NCBI GenBank assembly: GCA_947359465.1
Contig: OX375879.1
Span: 18,500,298 to 18,564,297 of the forward strand
Origin: Metellina segmentata
Lineage: Eukaryota; Arthropoda; Arachnida; Araneae; Tetragnathidae
DNA length: 64,000 nt
Direction: 5' to 3'
Positions 1 to 13,300 of this stretch are shown piece after piece. The notes beneath the pieces were generated by a model. It made no database searches, was not told the origin of the DNA, and was given only the letters and a program-made list of their open reading frames with translations. Every line of letters starts with the position of its first letter. Within the stretch, counting starts at the first letter, position 1. Made by a program: the position numbers and the translations under genes.

Positions 1-626
1 CCAGCTTAATAACAACCACTGAAACAAAAACAGAAGCGACTTTTCTTCTAAAAAATTTCAACGTTTCAATTCATTGTCCTCTCCTGGTTTTGATATAAGG
101 AATTAAGTCGCATTGACGTCGTAAATAAACTATTCCAAAGAGAAGACATAATTATAGATCGATCAGCAAAGCATATTAACCTTCTAATCTTAGAATTAGA
201 ATCAGAAAGGTGAAGCATATGCAATGAGGGAAGCGAAAGAAATACAGGAAAGCTTAACCTAGATCCTGATTTTAAAGAACTACGTAGGATAAAGAAGTTG
301 TTGTTTGAGGAGAACGGCGAAGATGAAAGCTATGAATTCACAGAAGAAAAAAGTTCTGATTATTGATTGTACAAATAATAGATCGGATTCTGAATGAACT
401 GAGGCAAATTTTTTAAGCCATTCAAAACATGAATAGCTTATTTGGTTTCCTCAATGGATATCGGTTTGAAACAATGAATGTAGAAGAATTGAAGAACCAG
501 GTACTTGATAGAAGAATTAGACAGGGACGAGCTGACGATAGAAGTGGAGAATTTTAAATATCATACCTTAGATTTTAGCCATAATATGAAAACGGCTACA
601 CCATCAAGTCTTCTGACGTTAATATA

Positions 627-1933
627 CAGAGGCTGTTCACACATTTTTTTTTAGACAATGTATATTGTATTCACAAAACTGAATTACATAAAATTCTTGT
701 GTTTTGAATGTTCTATTTGATAGCCCTTATTCTGAACTATCTTTCAACACCGTAATTTCCTGGATAATAATGCTTTTTGAAGTGTCAGAAGAGGTATTCT
801 ATCCCATTCCTCCTGAACAGCTTTCCAGAGTCCTGTAAGGGTTGTGGGACGACGTTTGGATAATGCAGATTTTAAAAGTCCGAAAGCACAAAAATTCCAT
901 AGGTGATACATCGGGAGATTTAGTAGGGATATCAGTGAAGGGTATGGCCTTGATATCGGTTTTTGTTCCATTTCTTTTAGGAAATTTACAATGGATTTTG
1001 ATGTGTGACTGCTAGCTTTGTCTTGCTGGAGTTCTACAGATTGATGGCACTGTGGGTAAAGCGATGGTATTTCATTCAGAAAAATTGGCGATAAAATATG
1101 TTCCTGATAATATTTGGAGTTAATCTTGAAATTTTTTTTACTCTCTCTTTATTTTTAACTTGTCATTATATGAAAAACCAGCAACAATGATGAATCCCTT
1201 AGAAAAACTTTCTTTCGATTCTGTGAACCATGTACATAAATTTTTTTCTCCCTTTTCATGATAATAAATGGCTCTTTTTTTGCTGCAATCATTTAAATAC
1301 ACCCATGATTCATCTATTGTGACAATTTTTTTCCATTTTTCTTTGGATAGTTGTTTTTCATATAGAATTCGGCAGCGTGTCCTGCGTTCAGCTATATGCT
1401 TTGGAGAAAGACTATACACATTGCGTTTTTTCGCTTTCTTAAGATTTAAATCAACGTTTATCATTTTGTTTACAGTGGACACCAAGCATTTAATGACTTT
1501 GCAACTGTCCTTTGACTAGGGGGATTTTCTTTTGACATTAAACAACGTATCTTTGCAACAGTCGAAGATGTCCTTTTCTTCCTTGGATACTTGTTTGGAA
1601 TTTTTGTCCCTCTTGAGGCTCCAATTTGACGTTTTTTTCCTTTCTTGTTGATGATATTACCTATCGACGCTTTAGATATCACAAAACTATGACTCTCACA
1701 TCGTTTTTGGATAACGGAATATGAATATTTCTCTTCGGAAAGAGCATAAATATAGCCTTCGAACCACTGCTTCGTTAAAAATGCCATTTTGAATAAAAAC
1801 AAACCTCTCAAGCCGCAGACGATAATTTGGACTTTTAAAAACATAGAGTACAGTTGCAATTATTTCTTTTGCTGCAAACGTTTTTTTATTACCGCTAACC
1901 AAAATCGTCTAAAAAATGTGCGAACAGCCTCTG
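627..1933 (-). mobile_element. Full-length mariner-like element (1307 bp)
   Basis: Terminal inverted repeats begin CAGAGGCTGTTCACACATTT on the left, matched in inverse at the right end with a single visible mismatch (CGAACAGCCTCTG). TA duplications flank the element (625-626 and 1934-1935). It encodes the broken transposase listed separately. Confidence 0.88.
744..1787 (-). pseudogene. Mariner transposase, frameshifted
   Basis: Read on the minus strand from the ATG at 1787 (MAFLTKQWFEGYIYALSEEK) to the stop at 744, about 348 codons, the usual family length. N-terminal helix-turn-helix region, then the catalytic VTIDESWVYL (first D), QQDKASSHTSK (second D) and a final D in KSPDVSPMEF. Frameshifts occur near 1487 (within the linker), at about 1140 (stop after KLKIKRE) and near 890-960. 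The three acidic residues remain readable in different frames. It resembles mariner-type transposases that I recall as common in spider genomes. Confidence 0.82.
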
Positions 1934-2186
1934 TATAAGAACGGACTTGAAGATGAGTACATCAACACAATAACATCATTGAGAATTTTCCTCACAACAC
2001 CAGTCAATGTCGCCTCAATGAAAGGAGTTTTATCAAACTAAAGATCATAAAAAATTACCTCAGAAACTTAACAGGACAACGACTAACCAACCTGAGCATC
2101 ATATCAATAGAGGACAAGTTAATTCAAAGCTATCTTTCGAGGACATTCTAAAAACGTTTCCAGCCAAAAAAGTACGTAGAGTTTAG

Positions 2187-3765
2187 TTTTAGTTCAAGCT
2201 TTCTGTGATTAAATTAATTTTTATCCCATTTTGTCAATAGAGTAAAATGTCTAAGTATAATATTAAAGATAATAACTTGAGTAAAATCCGTTATTCCTAG
2301 TTTTAGTACTATTTATTAGAATTAAATATTCTATTCTTAAGCAACAGTCTGTTAATTTTGTTATAGTATATCATATATCCCGGTATCATTTGATAAACCC
2401 TTTCATTTCATTTACAACGAGAATAATAAATGTAAAAGAATATACTAAACATTCTACTCTCAGATTATTTGTCAATGAAATATCTTAGAATTAATTTGGT
2501 ATTTTATCTGGTACAAAAAAAAATGAAATTACTGCAAATTAATTTATTTACCGTTGAAATCAAACATTTAAAATCTAGTTGAATAAAAAATTTGGATTAT
2601 GGAATTAATGGGTGCCAAGGCGAGTTCTTGCCCCGGGTAGAAACTAGCCTAGTTACGTCTCTGTATGTACATTACTTGACATTATCTGTCTTGTGTTTGC
2701 CAAATATGGCCCTTGCACCGTTGAAACCTAACCAAACCCTGATATTTGTTTTCAGTTTTCCTAGTAATAGTGTTTGATGACCAAAATGCTTCAGTTTGCT
2801 ACTTTAAATAGAATTATCTTCATTAATTTTTCTACTCATAGTATTTCAGTTTCAGTTCAAGTCTTATTGTGTTCTACTGCCCCAGGGGGTAACAACCCCA
2901 AAACACAAAGAGTGAAAATTTCTTGCTTTCCTCTGACTGGGACATCAAAGTAAATAATACTTTCTTTTGCTACGTTTTTTTGTATAGCCTGCAAACAAAG
3001 GTTTCGCTGAACGGACTGGCACAGACACTGAAGGAATTATTTCGATTCACAGCCAGAATATCCACTGCACTGGAAAACGTGACTGTAACGAATACTAACA
3101 AATTTCCTCTTTCTTTTTCCGCACAATTACTACTGGCAACCAGTTAACCGAAAAGTACATTCTGAGTAAAATGTATTATCAATTTTCTTGTGGCGGGTAT
3201 GTATCGGTACAAATAGCATCAAGAGGTATTTTCTTTGTCGGAAGTAATAAAATCGAACGAAATGATACCGCTGCAAACTACCAAATGTTACTTTAATGTG
3301 GCTACCTTCAAATCCACTACCTTTATAAGTCAAAGTACATGTTTGGAGTAACCTTAAAATTTTGAATTTTAATTCCTGTATCAACTAATTAGTTCTATTA
3401 AATTTTAATTAAATTATTTTTGCAGAATAATATCCAACTTCATTTAATTGATGAAAGTCCATCAGTTTATGCAGGGACAGATGTTCAGTGGAAATGCAGT
3501 ACACCGACAGAAGATTCTCAATACTGAGCAGTTCTCTAATTAAAGGTCACTCATTATTTTCTAAAAGTAACGTTTGTTTGAATAATTCTGGTAATGTTTA
3601 AAAATTGTCGTGTCTCAAGAAAAAACACAAAATTGGGTACTGTTATGTGTATAACTGTACTGTAAATGCATAAAGAGCGATTCCTGTATGGGAACGCTGG
3701 CAATATTCTATATACTTGTCACGACAATTGAGGAGAGATTTAATCACTTTAAAAGTGCACATATA
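2187..3765. other. No gene recognised
   Basis: AT-rich DNA without a convincing long ORF. Short open frames (for example around 2592-2777 and 2923-3147) have no motif or codon structure that I can support. Confidence 0.5.
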
Positions 3766-5137
3766 TGCAAAAACCATGAAGGAATCCGAATGAAATGAAA
3801 TTTGCAGCAAATGTCTATTATAGGATGTAATGCAAAGAGGTTTCAGATCCACCACGCATACGTGGTGTGAGCAGCGTCCTCTGAACTGATGCTAAAAGCG
3901 TACAAATAGAGGGATGTAGCGGGACGTTGAAAATAGTGCATGGTTATTTTTTAGTGGCGAACGTTTAGTGAGAACTAAGTATGCCTCCACGACGAAATAG
4001 GGTGAAATTTCAACAACTTACGGAGTTTGAACGAGGGAGAATCATCGGCCTTCGTGAAGGAGTATTTTCTTATCACGCAATAGCAGCATGTGCGCAGCGG
4101 AACAGTTCCACAGTGATGCGAGTTTGGAAGCAGTGGACAGACGAGCACCGGACAACTCGAAAAACTGGGAGTGGACGACGGAAGGTGACGTCAGCGCGCG
4201 ATGATCGACACCTGGTCCACATGGCGGTGAATGACCGTACAGCTTCCTCCAGGCAGTTGGCAGTACTTTGGTCCGCTGCTACAGGTGTACTATTGTCGGC
4301 TTCGTCAATTCGCCGACGTCTGCTGCACCGTGGTCTGCGTGCAATGATTCCTTTATACAGGATCCCCCTCAAGCCAAACCATCGAAGGCTGCGTCTGCAA
4401 TGGGCTCATGAGCACAGAGTCTAGCGGGCTGATTGGAAACAAGTTGTCTGACGAACCCCGCTTTAATTTGTGGAATCATGATGGTCGCATTCGTGTTAAA
4501 CGCCATGTCGGTGAACGCTGCCTTCCAGAGTGCGTTATCGAACGTCATAGTGGCCGAATACCCGGAGTTATGGTCTGGGTTGCGATTTCGTATCATGGAC
4601 GATCTCAGCTGCTACGTATTGAGGGTAATCTGAATTGCAACAGGTAAGTCTGTGAAGTGCTAGAGCCCGAAGTCGTTCCCTTCCTTCAAAGCATCCCTGG
4701 AGCCATCTTTCAACAGGATAATGCACGCCCACATGTTGCAAGGAATGTTCGAGACTTCTTTTCAGCCCAACACATGCAACTTCTTCCTTGGCCTGCTTAT
4801 TCGCTGGATATGTCGCCTATTGAGCACTTGTGGGATTCGATTGGTCGGCGTCTCGCTCGTGATCCGCGTCCTACAGCTTCGAAAGACGAACTTTGGGTGA
4901 GCATATAAAAAATATGGAATTCTCTTCCACAAGCAGATATTCAACGTCTGTTTCACTCCATGCCACGTCGTATAGTAGCACTTATTGCAGCGCGTGGTGG
5001 CTACACCAAATACTGATTTCGGATACTTAATATTGTTTTTTTGCTTTGAAAATGTATTCATTTATTTGTACTAATACAAGCCGTTTGTGTATTAAATTTC
5101 ATTTAATTCTGATGACTCCTTCATGGTGTTGCAATTT
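3766..5137 (+). mobile_element. Tc1-like element with terminal inverted repeats
   Basis: The left segment 3766-3806 (ACCATGAAGGAATCCGAATG followed by AAATGAAATT) matches the inverse of the right segment 5094-5137 (CTCCTTCATGGTGTTGCAAT). Between them lies a Tc1/Tc3-type transposase pseudogene. The outermost ends and TA duplication are not resolved, so true limits may be tens of bases wider. Confidence 0.7.
3981..5016 (+). pseudogene. Tc1/Tc3-like transposase, several stops and one frameshift
   Basis: Starts MPPRRNRVKFQQLTEFERGR, with a paired-type helix-turn-helix over the first 110 residues (RAIGARxQRNSS-like stretch read here as HAIAACAQRNSS). Frame breaks: TAG after HEHRV (about 4422), a one-base shift in the first catalytic motif region (near 4445), TAA at about 4647 and TAA at about 4906. 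QQDNARPHVA carries the second D and DMSPIEHLWD the final E of the DD34E triad. It ends GGYTKY then TGA at 5014-5016. Total about 345 codons matches full family length, so this is a near-complete but inactivated copy. Confidence 0.88.
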
Positions 5138-5161
5138 TTACAAACAGCTTTATATATAGTA

Positions 5162-5255
5162 CTAGCCACTGCGTGGCTAGCCCGTGGTGTTGGTAGGCGA
5201 AGCAAACGGCAGAAACAGGCAAACAAACAAACACTTCCTTTTATAATAGTAGAGA
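5162..5255 (-). mobile_element. 94-bp Helitron-like element with both ends
   Basis: Read on the minus strand it begins TCTCTACTATTATAAAAGG after an A and ends with the hairpin CTAGCCACGCAGTGGCTAG followed by T. This is the Helitron signature: 5' TC, 3' CTRR after a short palindrome, insertion between A and T. The same 5' and 3' ends bound larger copies at 55624-56434 and 58023-58416. There is only about 55 bp between the termini. Confidence 0.72.
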
Positions 5256-6807
5256 TATGCAATCTTTTATAAATACATAAGAACTTAAACCAGGTTTTTC
5301 AATTCTCTTCTAAAACTCTTTCTAGAATTATTCACTATAATCTGCATAATTTAAATACAAAATTTTTTATTTAGCATAAATATCAACTACACTGAATGCT
5401 GGTACTAATTTCAGAAACACGTAAGTCAACTAAAATGTAGAGATGCAACAAGACTGAAAAGGACAAGTAATAGTTACTAAATATATTTCATACTGATTCA
5501 GACCACAACGTAAATTACACATATGATATAAAATAGAATTTTAAAATAGAATTGATTCAAAAAATTTCTTAATATTTTTAACAAAAGTCTGCATTAAAAT
5601 TACTTAAAATATTTCTATATACAATATATAAAACAAATATTGAAATTTCTTTTAATTTCAACAACTATCGAAGCATAAAGAATTAAAAATTACATACTGC
5701 ACATCTCGAATGAAATATCTGAATGTAATTTAGATCATTAAATTAACATAAAAATACCGATTGAACTATACATAATAGGTGTATCAAGTAATAAATTTTC
5801 AACGGGTTGAATTTTAAGATAAGATAGTTTACAAAAGTTTAGAAAACTCTTTGCCTACAAATATTTTGTAAATTTCATGATTTTATTGAAATACGTGTTT
5901 CTAAACTTTCAAGTCGTTGGTTCAATGGCAAGTTTATATGATCATTTTCTTTAAAACTGAATACTTCTCTCACTACAAAATTCAAAAGTCTATAGTACAA
6001 TTGAAGAACATGTGAAATTGATACATTGATTAATATAAATATCCCTATTTCTTAATTAGGAAACAAAAAGACAACTTTGATGTCAACCAAAGGTTCAGTA
6101 ATGTTTGCGGATTAACATATAAATGACAATACATTTAACTATGGATTGGAATGTTAAGCGATCATACATTTCATAAGAAAATGGAGGACATAGCTAAACA
6201 GTTTATTTATATCATTGTGTTCAAAATTAGAGATAATTCCGCTAAAATGTTTGTCACACTAATTTTTAAATGGCATGTAAAAACATCAGAGAATGCATAT
6301 ACAGATCTTTGCTATCAATGCAATAATATGTACACCCATGAAAAAGGCTCATAAGACAGTCATACAGTACGGTCCCGAGGAGATGGAAGATGACCTTGCG
6401 AAGTCCACTTCTTGGAAAGTAGTAAAGAGCTTGTCAGGGACTTTTCACTTCCGGTATCGAACGATAAACTAAAGGCACGAATTGTGAAAGGAATGTATTA
6501 CTCAAGTTAAGCCTAGCCGCTAACGTGACAATTAGTCACGTGACTCAAATAGCAATTGGTCATATCCGGACTGTAAACGAATTATCACATTCACCATCGT
6601 TAGAATGTCCAAACAGCTCTAAGTCTTCCTCTTCGCTTTTTCTGATGATTCCAGATCACCAAAGCGCAAGAGGGTTTGAAGAAAACCGTTCACTTCCTGA
6701 TGACACTGACAAATATATTGAATGGCACACACAATACATCTTCCGCAACAACTTTTCTTTCCATGTAGACATCAAAATTAGAGATAGGCAGAACCGAGTA
6801 TTAGTGT
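5256..6807. other. AT-rich DNA, no gene recognised
   Basis: Strongly AT-rich, no supported coding region. An open frame at 6525-6809 has no recognisable motif. Confidence 0.5.
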
Positions 6808-7045
6808 AGAATCGAATACTTTGTATTCGAGTACAAGTATCGAATAAATAACAGAATACATATTCGAAAAAAGACTAATCAACAAATACAGTCAACTGCT
6901 CTATGTAAGTTTTTATAATTAATTAGATGAATACTAGGGTACTCGAATTTGTGGAATGAAAACTACTGTATTCGAATACGAGAAAGAATCGAGTGCATTG
7001 AATACTTTTAAGTAGCGAGTACATTTATATTCGAATACTCCCATC
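6808..7045. repeat. TTCGAATAC-rich segment, possible hAT terminal region
   Basis: Many direct and inverted copies of ATTCGAATACT-type words; the segment ends CGAATACTCCCATCTAA. Such termini (TAGATGGGAGTATTCGAA) occur in some hAT elements. No matching other end was found, so this is a tentative remnant. It lies just downstream of the SLC38 stop codon and may overlap the 3' UTR. Confidence 0.35.
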
Positions 7046-7142
7046 TAATAAAAAAGCTTCACAAGAGGATTGTTTTCAAGGTACTGGAAGACGTATCTAG
7101 ACGATTTGTCACAGGGCTAACAGGATGTGAAGTCACCTAATT

Positions 7143-7360
7143 TCACTGTTGTATTATCGGAGTGGTTTGATTGACGGGAAAAGGATTGCAGAGGTCAACG
7201 TGCGGTTCCGGGTTGTTGTCGAGGATTGCCTCCAAGAGGACGACACCAAAGCAGAAAGCTCCGACCCCCGCTATGAGAACCGAATAAGCGATCAAGTACG
7301 GACTTCGGCGATGAGTAAAGTCTGGATCTTCTTTCAGCACCACTTGCATTAGACAGATAC
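7143..7360 (-). CDS. SLC38-like last coding exon H
   Basis: This 218-bp coding part follows acceptor ttttcgtag. It completes PG, then ICLMQVVLKEDPDF, a final helix LIAYSVLIAGVGAFCFGVVL and the tail CNPFPVNQTTPIIQQ, then TGA at 7145-7143. PG-xCL-Q is the usual SLC38 signature here. No clear AATAAA lies close downstream, so the mRNA end is not placed. Confidence 0.9.
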
Positions 7361-10300
7361 CTACGAAAAAACAAATGTTTCAAGAGCTGTAAAAGCAGCA
7401 CGTTGGGATGTGAATGTAAAGGACCCTAGAAATCAATATTGCTATTCGAGAGTAAAGTGTTGTTGTTACTAATCCCCGACATGGTCTCTTTAAATTAGAC
7501 CAAGTCCACGAGTCCATAAACCCCCAAAACGTCCAAGAAAAGTAGAGGTTCCGAAAAAAACTTGTACATTGTAAAGTCAATACATTTTAAAATATGAGCT
7601 GGCGAAGCCTGATCAGCTCCGCACTTGGTACAAGTCCTGAAAACTTTCTGGCCCTGTTCGTAGGAGATACTCCTCAAGTGTCCACTGACAAAACGTGAAA
7701 TACAAGTCTGCTGACTTCTATGGCCCTCAAAGAGTAGGGAGCCACCAGGACGACTTCTCGAGTACCAGTCATGTACTGGAGGGACAATGCAAAGATCTTT
7801 AGACGTCTTCCTGCATTCTGAGAACGCTTTACTCTATGTACAAGGCATATCTGACTGGAGAGTCTCTAAGGAAGCAGCCTTTGCGAGGGAATCCGCGATC
7901 TCGTTGCCACTTACAACGACATGGGAGGGAATCCATTGGACGTGCATCTTGGAATTGACTGAAAGTCTAGAAATTAGGTTCAGGATGGAAATGCCAGCCC
8001 TGTCCACAACATTTGTCCAGTTACTTAGATGTTGAAGTGATGATCGGCTGTCTGTTAAGTTGAGTTAAATGTATACATATAATGAAGGAAACTAAACTAT
8101 GGGCGCAAGATCAGGCTTGGTTGGATGTTTTCGGGTTTTATGGCAAGGGCCCTATTTGACCAAGCTATGCCAAACGTAAGACAAACACAATGAGGGAGAA
8201 AAATAAAGCAGAAGGGTGGGGAGTATGTATTTTCATTTACGTCGCACTGGAGCCCTACAGCGTGCGGGATCAACCCACGAAAGGAAAGATCAGAGGACAC
8301 CAAGTAATTCTGAACCACGGTGAGATGAGCTCTCCCAAACTTCCACACCATGTAAACGTGAGGACATTTGATGCCACGAGAGACGTGACGTGCACCAGCC
8401 CCCACGAGGGTCAATGATTGGATTCGAAATCGCAATTCTCCGATTGCTAGTCCGTTACTCTTCCAACCGGACTACCGCGGCCCCCAAAAGGATAAAAATG
8501 AATGGGAGAAAAGATCACTCGAGTATCTCGGGGTTGTAATGCCCGTACAGATGTGCCCCTGAAGGCTAGGGACCGTTCTTGAGTGGTGTGCCGGACGTAG
8601 TCAGAGCAATTAGTGCGACCAAAAGGGCCCAGTGATAGATCACAACTTCTTTGCAAGTTATTTTTACGATTGTAATGAAAGTCGTCAATATTTTGTTCTT
8701 TGCGTAAGAATATTGAAAAGTACTCACATCAAGGGAAGGGATGAATTGAGGAGATTACGGAGCCCCCAAAACGCGTTGGGTTGGTTTTGAGGTTTTAGGC
8801 CGCCACATTTGGTTAGACCTAAATAGTTTGGAAATTGTAATTGGTAATTTTTAATTAACGTCATACTTGAGCAACACAACGGGCTATTGACGACGGTCCG
8901 GGATCAATCCCCAAAGGGAAATCCGAGGACAATACCACGTAATTTTAAACTACTGTCAGATGACGAGTCAGCACATGAGCTGGCACCCCACTCTCCAAAC
9001 TTCGGCACTAAGGTGCGCCAACCATTTCTACACCATACGCTTACAAATATTCATGCATTGTCCCGAATTTGAACCAGGAACCTCCTTATCTGGAGGCTAA
9101 CCTTGACCACCAGACAGGCCAAAAGATAACATAAGTTGCTTGGGTTCGCGTACATACCTAAGGGAGATGGGGGTGGCCCTGCCTAGGATTTGATTGTATA
9201 GAATAAATCATTCGAAAATTCAGATACAGAGTAAGAGTATATAAACTCTTGTCACGACACACTTTTAACTTTCTCCTTTGTTCGAGCAAGTTTACTGTTA
9301 AAGTATCTGTATACCTACGCGCGGTGGCAATTCTTTGAAATTATTACGACACTTGGATTTATTTTTATAGATTTTGTTATTGATTTTTAAACTCTCTCTA
9401 TAAAAAGCATTTTATGGCTGACGATTGTGTTTTAAATAATTTTTTTTTATAAAAATGGAGTAAGAAGCTTATAGATACAGCTAAAAGTGCCTTTTGCGCA
9501 AAAAGTTCATTCTTTAAAAAAAATGAACATTTGTCCAGTTTGTAAACTGAAAATTATCATCTAAAAACATTGATTCAGATATCGAAATACCTTTCTTTTA
9601 GTGTTATAATTAAATTAATTGCGTGAACTTCAGTCATCAATGAAAAAAAAATAAAAAATAGTGAAACTGCAAAAATATTGAGGTTTATATTGTGCTCAAT
9701 TTTTAATGCATATTTCTTAAGAGTCAATCCCTGCTTCATAATCTTGTATACAACATTTCAAAAGAATTCAATGGATGCATTTTGAGATCGTTTTGCGGAG
9801 ATGAAATAATATTTCCTTTCAAGAAAATGCTAAAAACAATAGAAACCCCCATGTCAAATAGAAATGTCGATTTTTTTTTTAAATTTTATGTATCCAGTTC
9901 TAATGTTGATAGAAGTTATATCCGAAGTTATTTTAAGAGCTAGAATTGTAGTACATGTAAAATTGGGTCATGCGTCAGAGTACTAGTAAAATATGTTAAT
10001 ACCTTTTAAATTTTTATACATAAAGTTCTAATAGTGGTAGAAGTTAAATCCGAAGCGATTTGAAGCGCTAGAGTAGTAGTATCATCTGAAAAATTTCGTC
10101 ATGTGTCAGAATAGTAGTATATGTCAAATTCGGAACATAAGGTAAAGCGAGGAGAGATTGCGCACAAAGAGGGTCGGGGGGAAAGAGTTGAGCGCAGCGA
10201 CTCCATAGAGTTGCACAACATCAGTAGTGGAGTGTCTACTTGAAAGTGCAGGTTATTTGTTCCGAGCGTTTAGGATAAAACATCGCTATTTTGCATTGTT

Positions 10301-13300
10301 TTCCCAAGATAAGCGCTTGAATTTTCATATCTCTCTTTCTCTCTCTGAATTTTATAGAATGGCAATAGTACAAAATATTTTTTAATTAAAAGGTTACTCA
10401 TGAGTCTACTAACCTAGAAGAACATTGCGAACACCAACGGTTCTTTCTAGAAGCGGCCATGTTTGAATAATATGCCGCGCAATCTCTCCTATCGAAATGG
10501 GAGAGTTTGCGCATCTGCTACTTAGGAGAGATGGCGCATTGTTCCCATTCGTTTTCATGCTAGGAGAGATTACGCAGCTGATTGGAAATTTTGTATAAAT
10601 TTCAAATTATATGTAAAACAAGAATAAACTAATTTTAAAACAATTTGTAAAAAAAAAAAAAAAACATAATTTTTTTAATAATTTTGATAATAAATTAATT
10701 TGCAGAAAAATAATTTTGTTAAGAATAATAAAGTTGTTATTAACCATTATTGTGCGGCAGATTAACTTTTGTTACCACTAAAATATGGCTTACACCAGCG
10801 GCATGGGGGATGCTAACACCCTTTAAGTGTAATTATTATTGTTAACAATTGAATTGTAGTTTTTATTAAAAACAATCTCTCCGACCCTATAAGGACAGAT
10901 TGCGCAAAATAGCTTTCTTGCTTTTATGACAACTGTTGTATAAGATTAAAGCTTAACAACAAAATAGCAATGAAAACGCATAAAAAACAATGAAGTCACA
11001 CTTATTCATGAATAGTCTAGCAAAAAATTGATAGTTCGATTGCTTTTTTTTATTGTCCAGTTGTGCGCAGACTCTCCTATCTTTACCTTATAAAATTTGA
11101 GTGAAAATTGATTTTTAAAGGCATACAGAATATCTAAAATACATTCGATGCTCTTGTTAAAGTTTTTGTGACTTAAATGTAGAATCAAACTATTGTTTTC
11201 AATCTCGTCTTCTGATTGTCAGTGCAGTTCACTCAAGGTGGTCGCCGGTCTCACCTGGGTAGATGAAGATGTTGGCGGATGCCACCGATCCGAGGTACTT
11301 GATGACCACCCCGATGCTCTCGGTGAGGACGGCGAGGAGGAGGGAGCTGGAGAACCAGACGGTCGCCACCGCGTAGCGCCGACTTCGCTCGGTGGCCACG
11401 AACTCAGCGGGCTTCAGACCACGAAGCTCGGCGTACACGCCACCGGCCGCGTCCCTAAAGATCAGATAACGCTTTAGACACACAATGCATTACGTGCAGT
11501 CAGCCACAACAAACTCCAACAGACCTACCTTTTACCCACAATCAATGGCGTAAGGGTAGTTTAGTTAATTGAGAGAGCGATTCTACGTATGCGTAGACTC
11601 CGCCTTAACGCATACGAAGCTACAGATAGGATCTGCGTAATCCCACCCATCTGTCAATCGCGTGGTTCTCCTCAATCATTGGTTCGACGCATACGGAGAA
11701 TCGTAAACGGGCCATTAAGGCGTTCAGATAGCAGATTTCTGACGGCCGGCAATCGGTTCGGGCCAAGGTTTATAGAAGAGGAATAGGACAGGACAGGACA
11801 GGACAATCACTTCCGGAGTGCCTACTGCAAAGCGGCTTAACTCCCCGTCATCAGGTGTGTGTAACTTAAAACTGAGTTGCTTAAAAAGAGAGAAAATTTA
11901 AAAATAAAAAATGATTTAAAAGGCTGATTAGAAATAAAACATAATTTTCAGCTGAACAAAGTTCCGAAAGATGGCGCCACCTCCTTAAGCGAGATCGACA
12001 AACCAGTCGGTTTCCCTTCCAGAGTGTGACCGCATTCAGAGGTGGCAAACTTTAATGATCCATTTAAAAGTTAAAAAAAGATTAAAATTTTAAATAAATA
12101 AAAAGAAAAACAAGGTCGAAAAAGAGAAATAAAACTGTTGTGTTTTAGTGATTCAATTAGGGTCCTGTCGAGTCCAAAAAATGCACAAGCGCCTCAGCGT
12201 ACAGCGTAAGTGTCCGACAAGTTGACTCTGATTGGCTGGTATGATCATGGGCCTGAGACGTAAAGGTGTTTCATTTGGCTATTTATCTACGTTTTGGCGC
12301 AGATCTCTTTGACTGATAGGAACGGTTTTCGAAAGGTTTTAACATTTTGAACCGAAAATTGTATCCTTTTATTATATAAGTTAATAATTATATAAGATAG
12401 TGTTTTATGTATGCTTTTTGTTACATCAGAATGGTCCTAAACCAGGGATGGATACGACACCATCATCCTAAAGCAAAGGGGACGGCAGAGGGGCGGAAAA
12501 ATATCAGCTGGTAGTGAGTTCAGGATTGGTTTTTAGATTATTTATGTAAAATCAACGGAAGTTTGGAAAAATAAAAAAAGGGTATTAAAAATTAGGAAAA
12601 GTAATTTAGAATCAAAAGGAATTAAATTGGAATTGTTTTAAAATAATTTGGATGATCTAAAAATATTTCCGCCAGTTGGGTTCGAACTCGGGAAGTCATC
12701 CTCCGCCGCTAACGCCAATCTGATGGTAAGTGACTTTAGCCGTTTGGCCATCGTTGCTTCACCAAGAGGAGCTCTTTAAAAGAAGAGTTCATTTTTGCCT
12801 CCCCTTATTATAAGTTGGCGAGAAATACTACTAACAACAACCATACAACATATATATGAGGAGCCAATCAGAGTCAACTTGTCGGACACTTACGCTGTAC
12901 GCTGAGGCGCTAGTAAAAAATGCTCAGCATCTACGAGTGAAAACATGGGTCATGATCCAATATGGGATTTGCAAAATAAAAATTTTGCATGGGGAGATAA
13001 AGTTAGGAATTGAAGTCAAAGACATCAGGATCCAAACGAAACATGCCGCATTGACGTTTAGGTCGCCGCGGGTAAGTTTCAAGGTTTTGTTTCAAGGTTT
13101 TGTTGCAAGAAGGCACGTGGTCTTTTTGCAGAGCTTTTGACCGAAGGGTCGTAAGGTGGTAATGCTCTAAGTGCTTCGTTTGGAACCTGAGGTATTTTTT
13201 CGAAGAACTTGGCCGAAATGTGCTGCAGGAATTCAGCAATGGGTTTAATTTTGAGGTCCGAATGTATGACTTCATTCCGGACATAGTAAGGAGCTCCCGT

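Larger units (their letters stand above)
364..2186 (+). pseudogene. hAT transposase remnant (ZMYM1/TTF-type), split by a mariner
   Basis: Before the mariner, frames read IIDRILNELRQIF, then a SLLTLI-type piece near 600-625. After it they read KNGLEDEYINTITSLRIFLTT with PVNVAS, then with frameshifts LTNLSIISIE and LSFEDILKTFPAKK. This is the C-terminal (dimerisation) part of hAT transposases resembling ZMYM1-like proteins. Stops and frameshifts show it is dead. The reading frame on both sides meets exactly at the mariner TA site, so the hAT was there first. Bases 1-363 probably hold more decayed hAT sequence, but I cannot align it firmly. Confidence 0.6.

Noticed and set aside
8097..8435. 112-codon minus-strand ORF (and similar at 34518 and 57123)
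   Set aside because: These frames read through SINE copies; the same frames recur only because the SINE recurs.
11193..11477. 94-codon plus-strand ORF
   Set aside because: Antisense of SLC38 exon G.
12668..12765. Functional tRNA gene
   Set aside because: A and B boxes are visible but no full cloverleaf could be drawn and it sits within a MITE.
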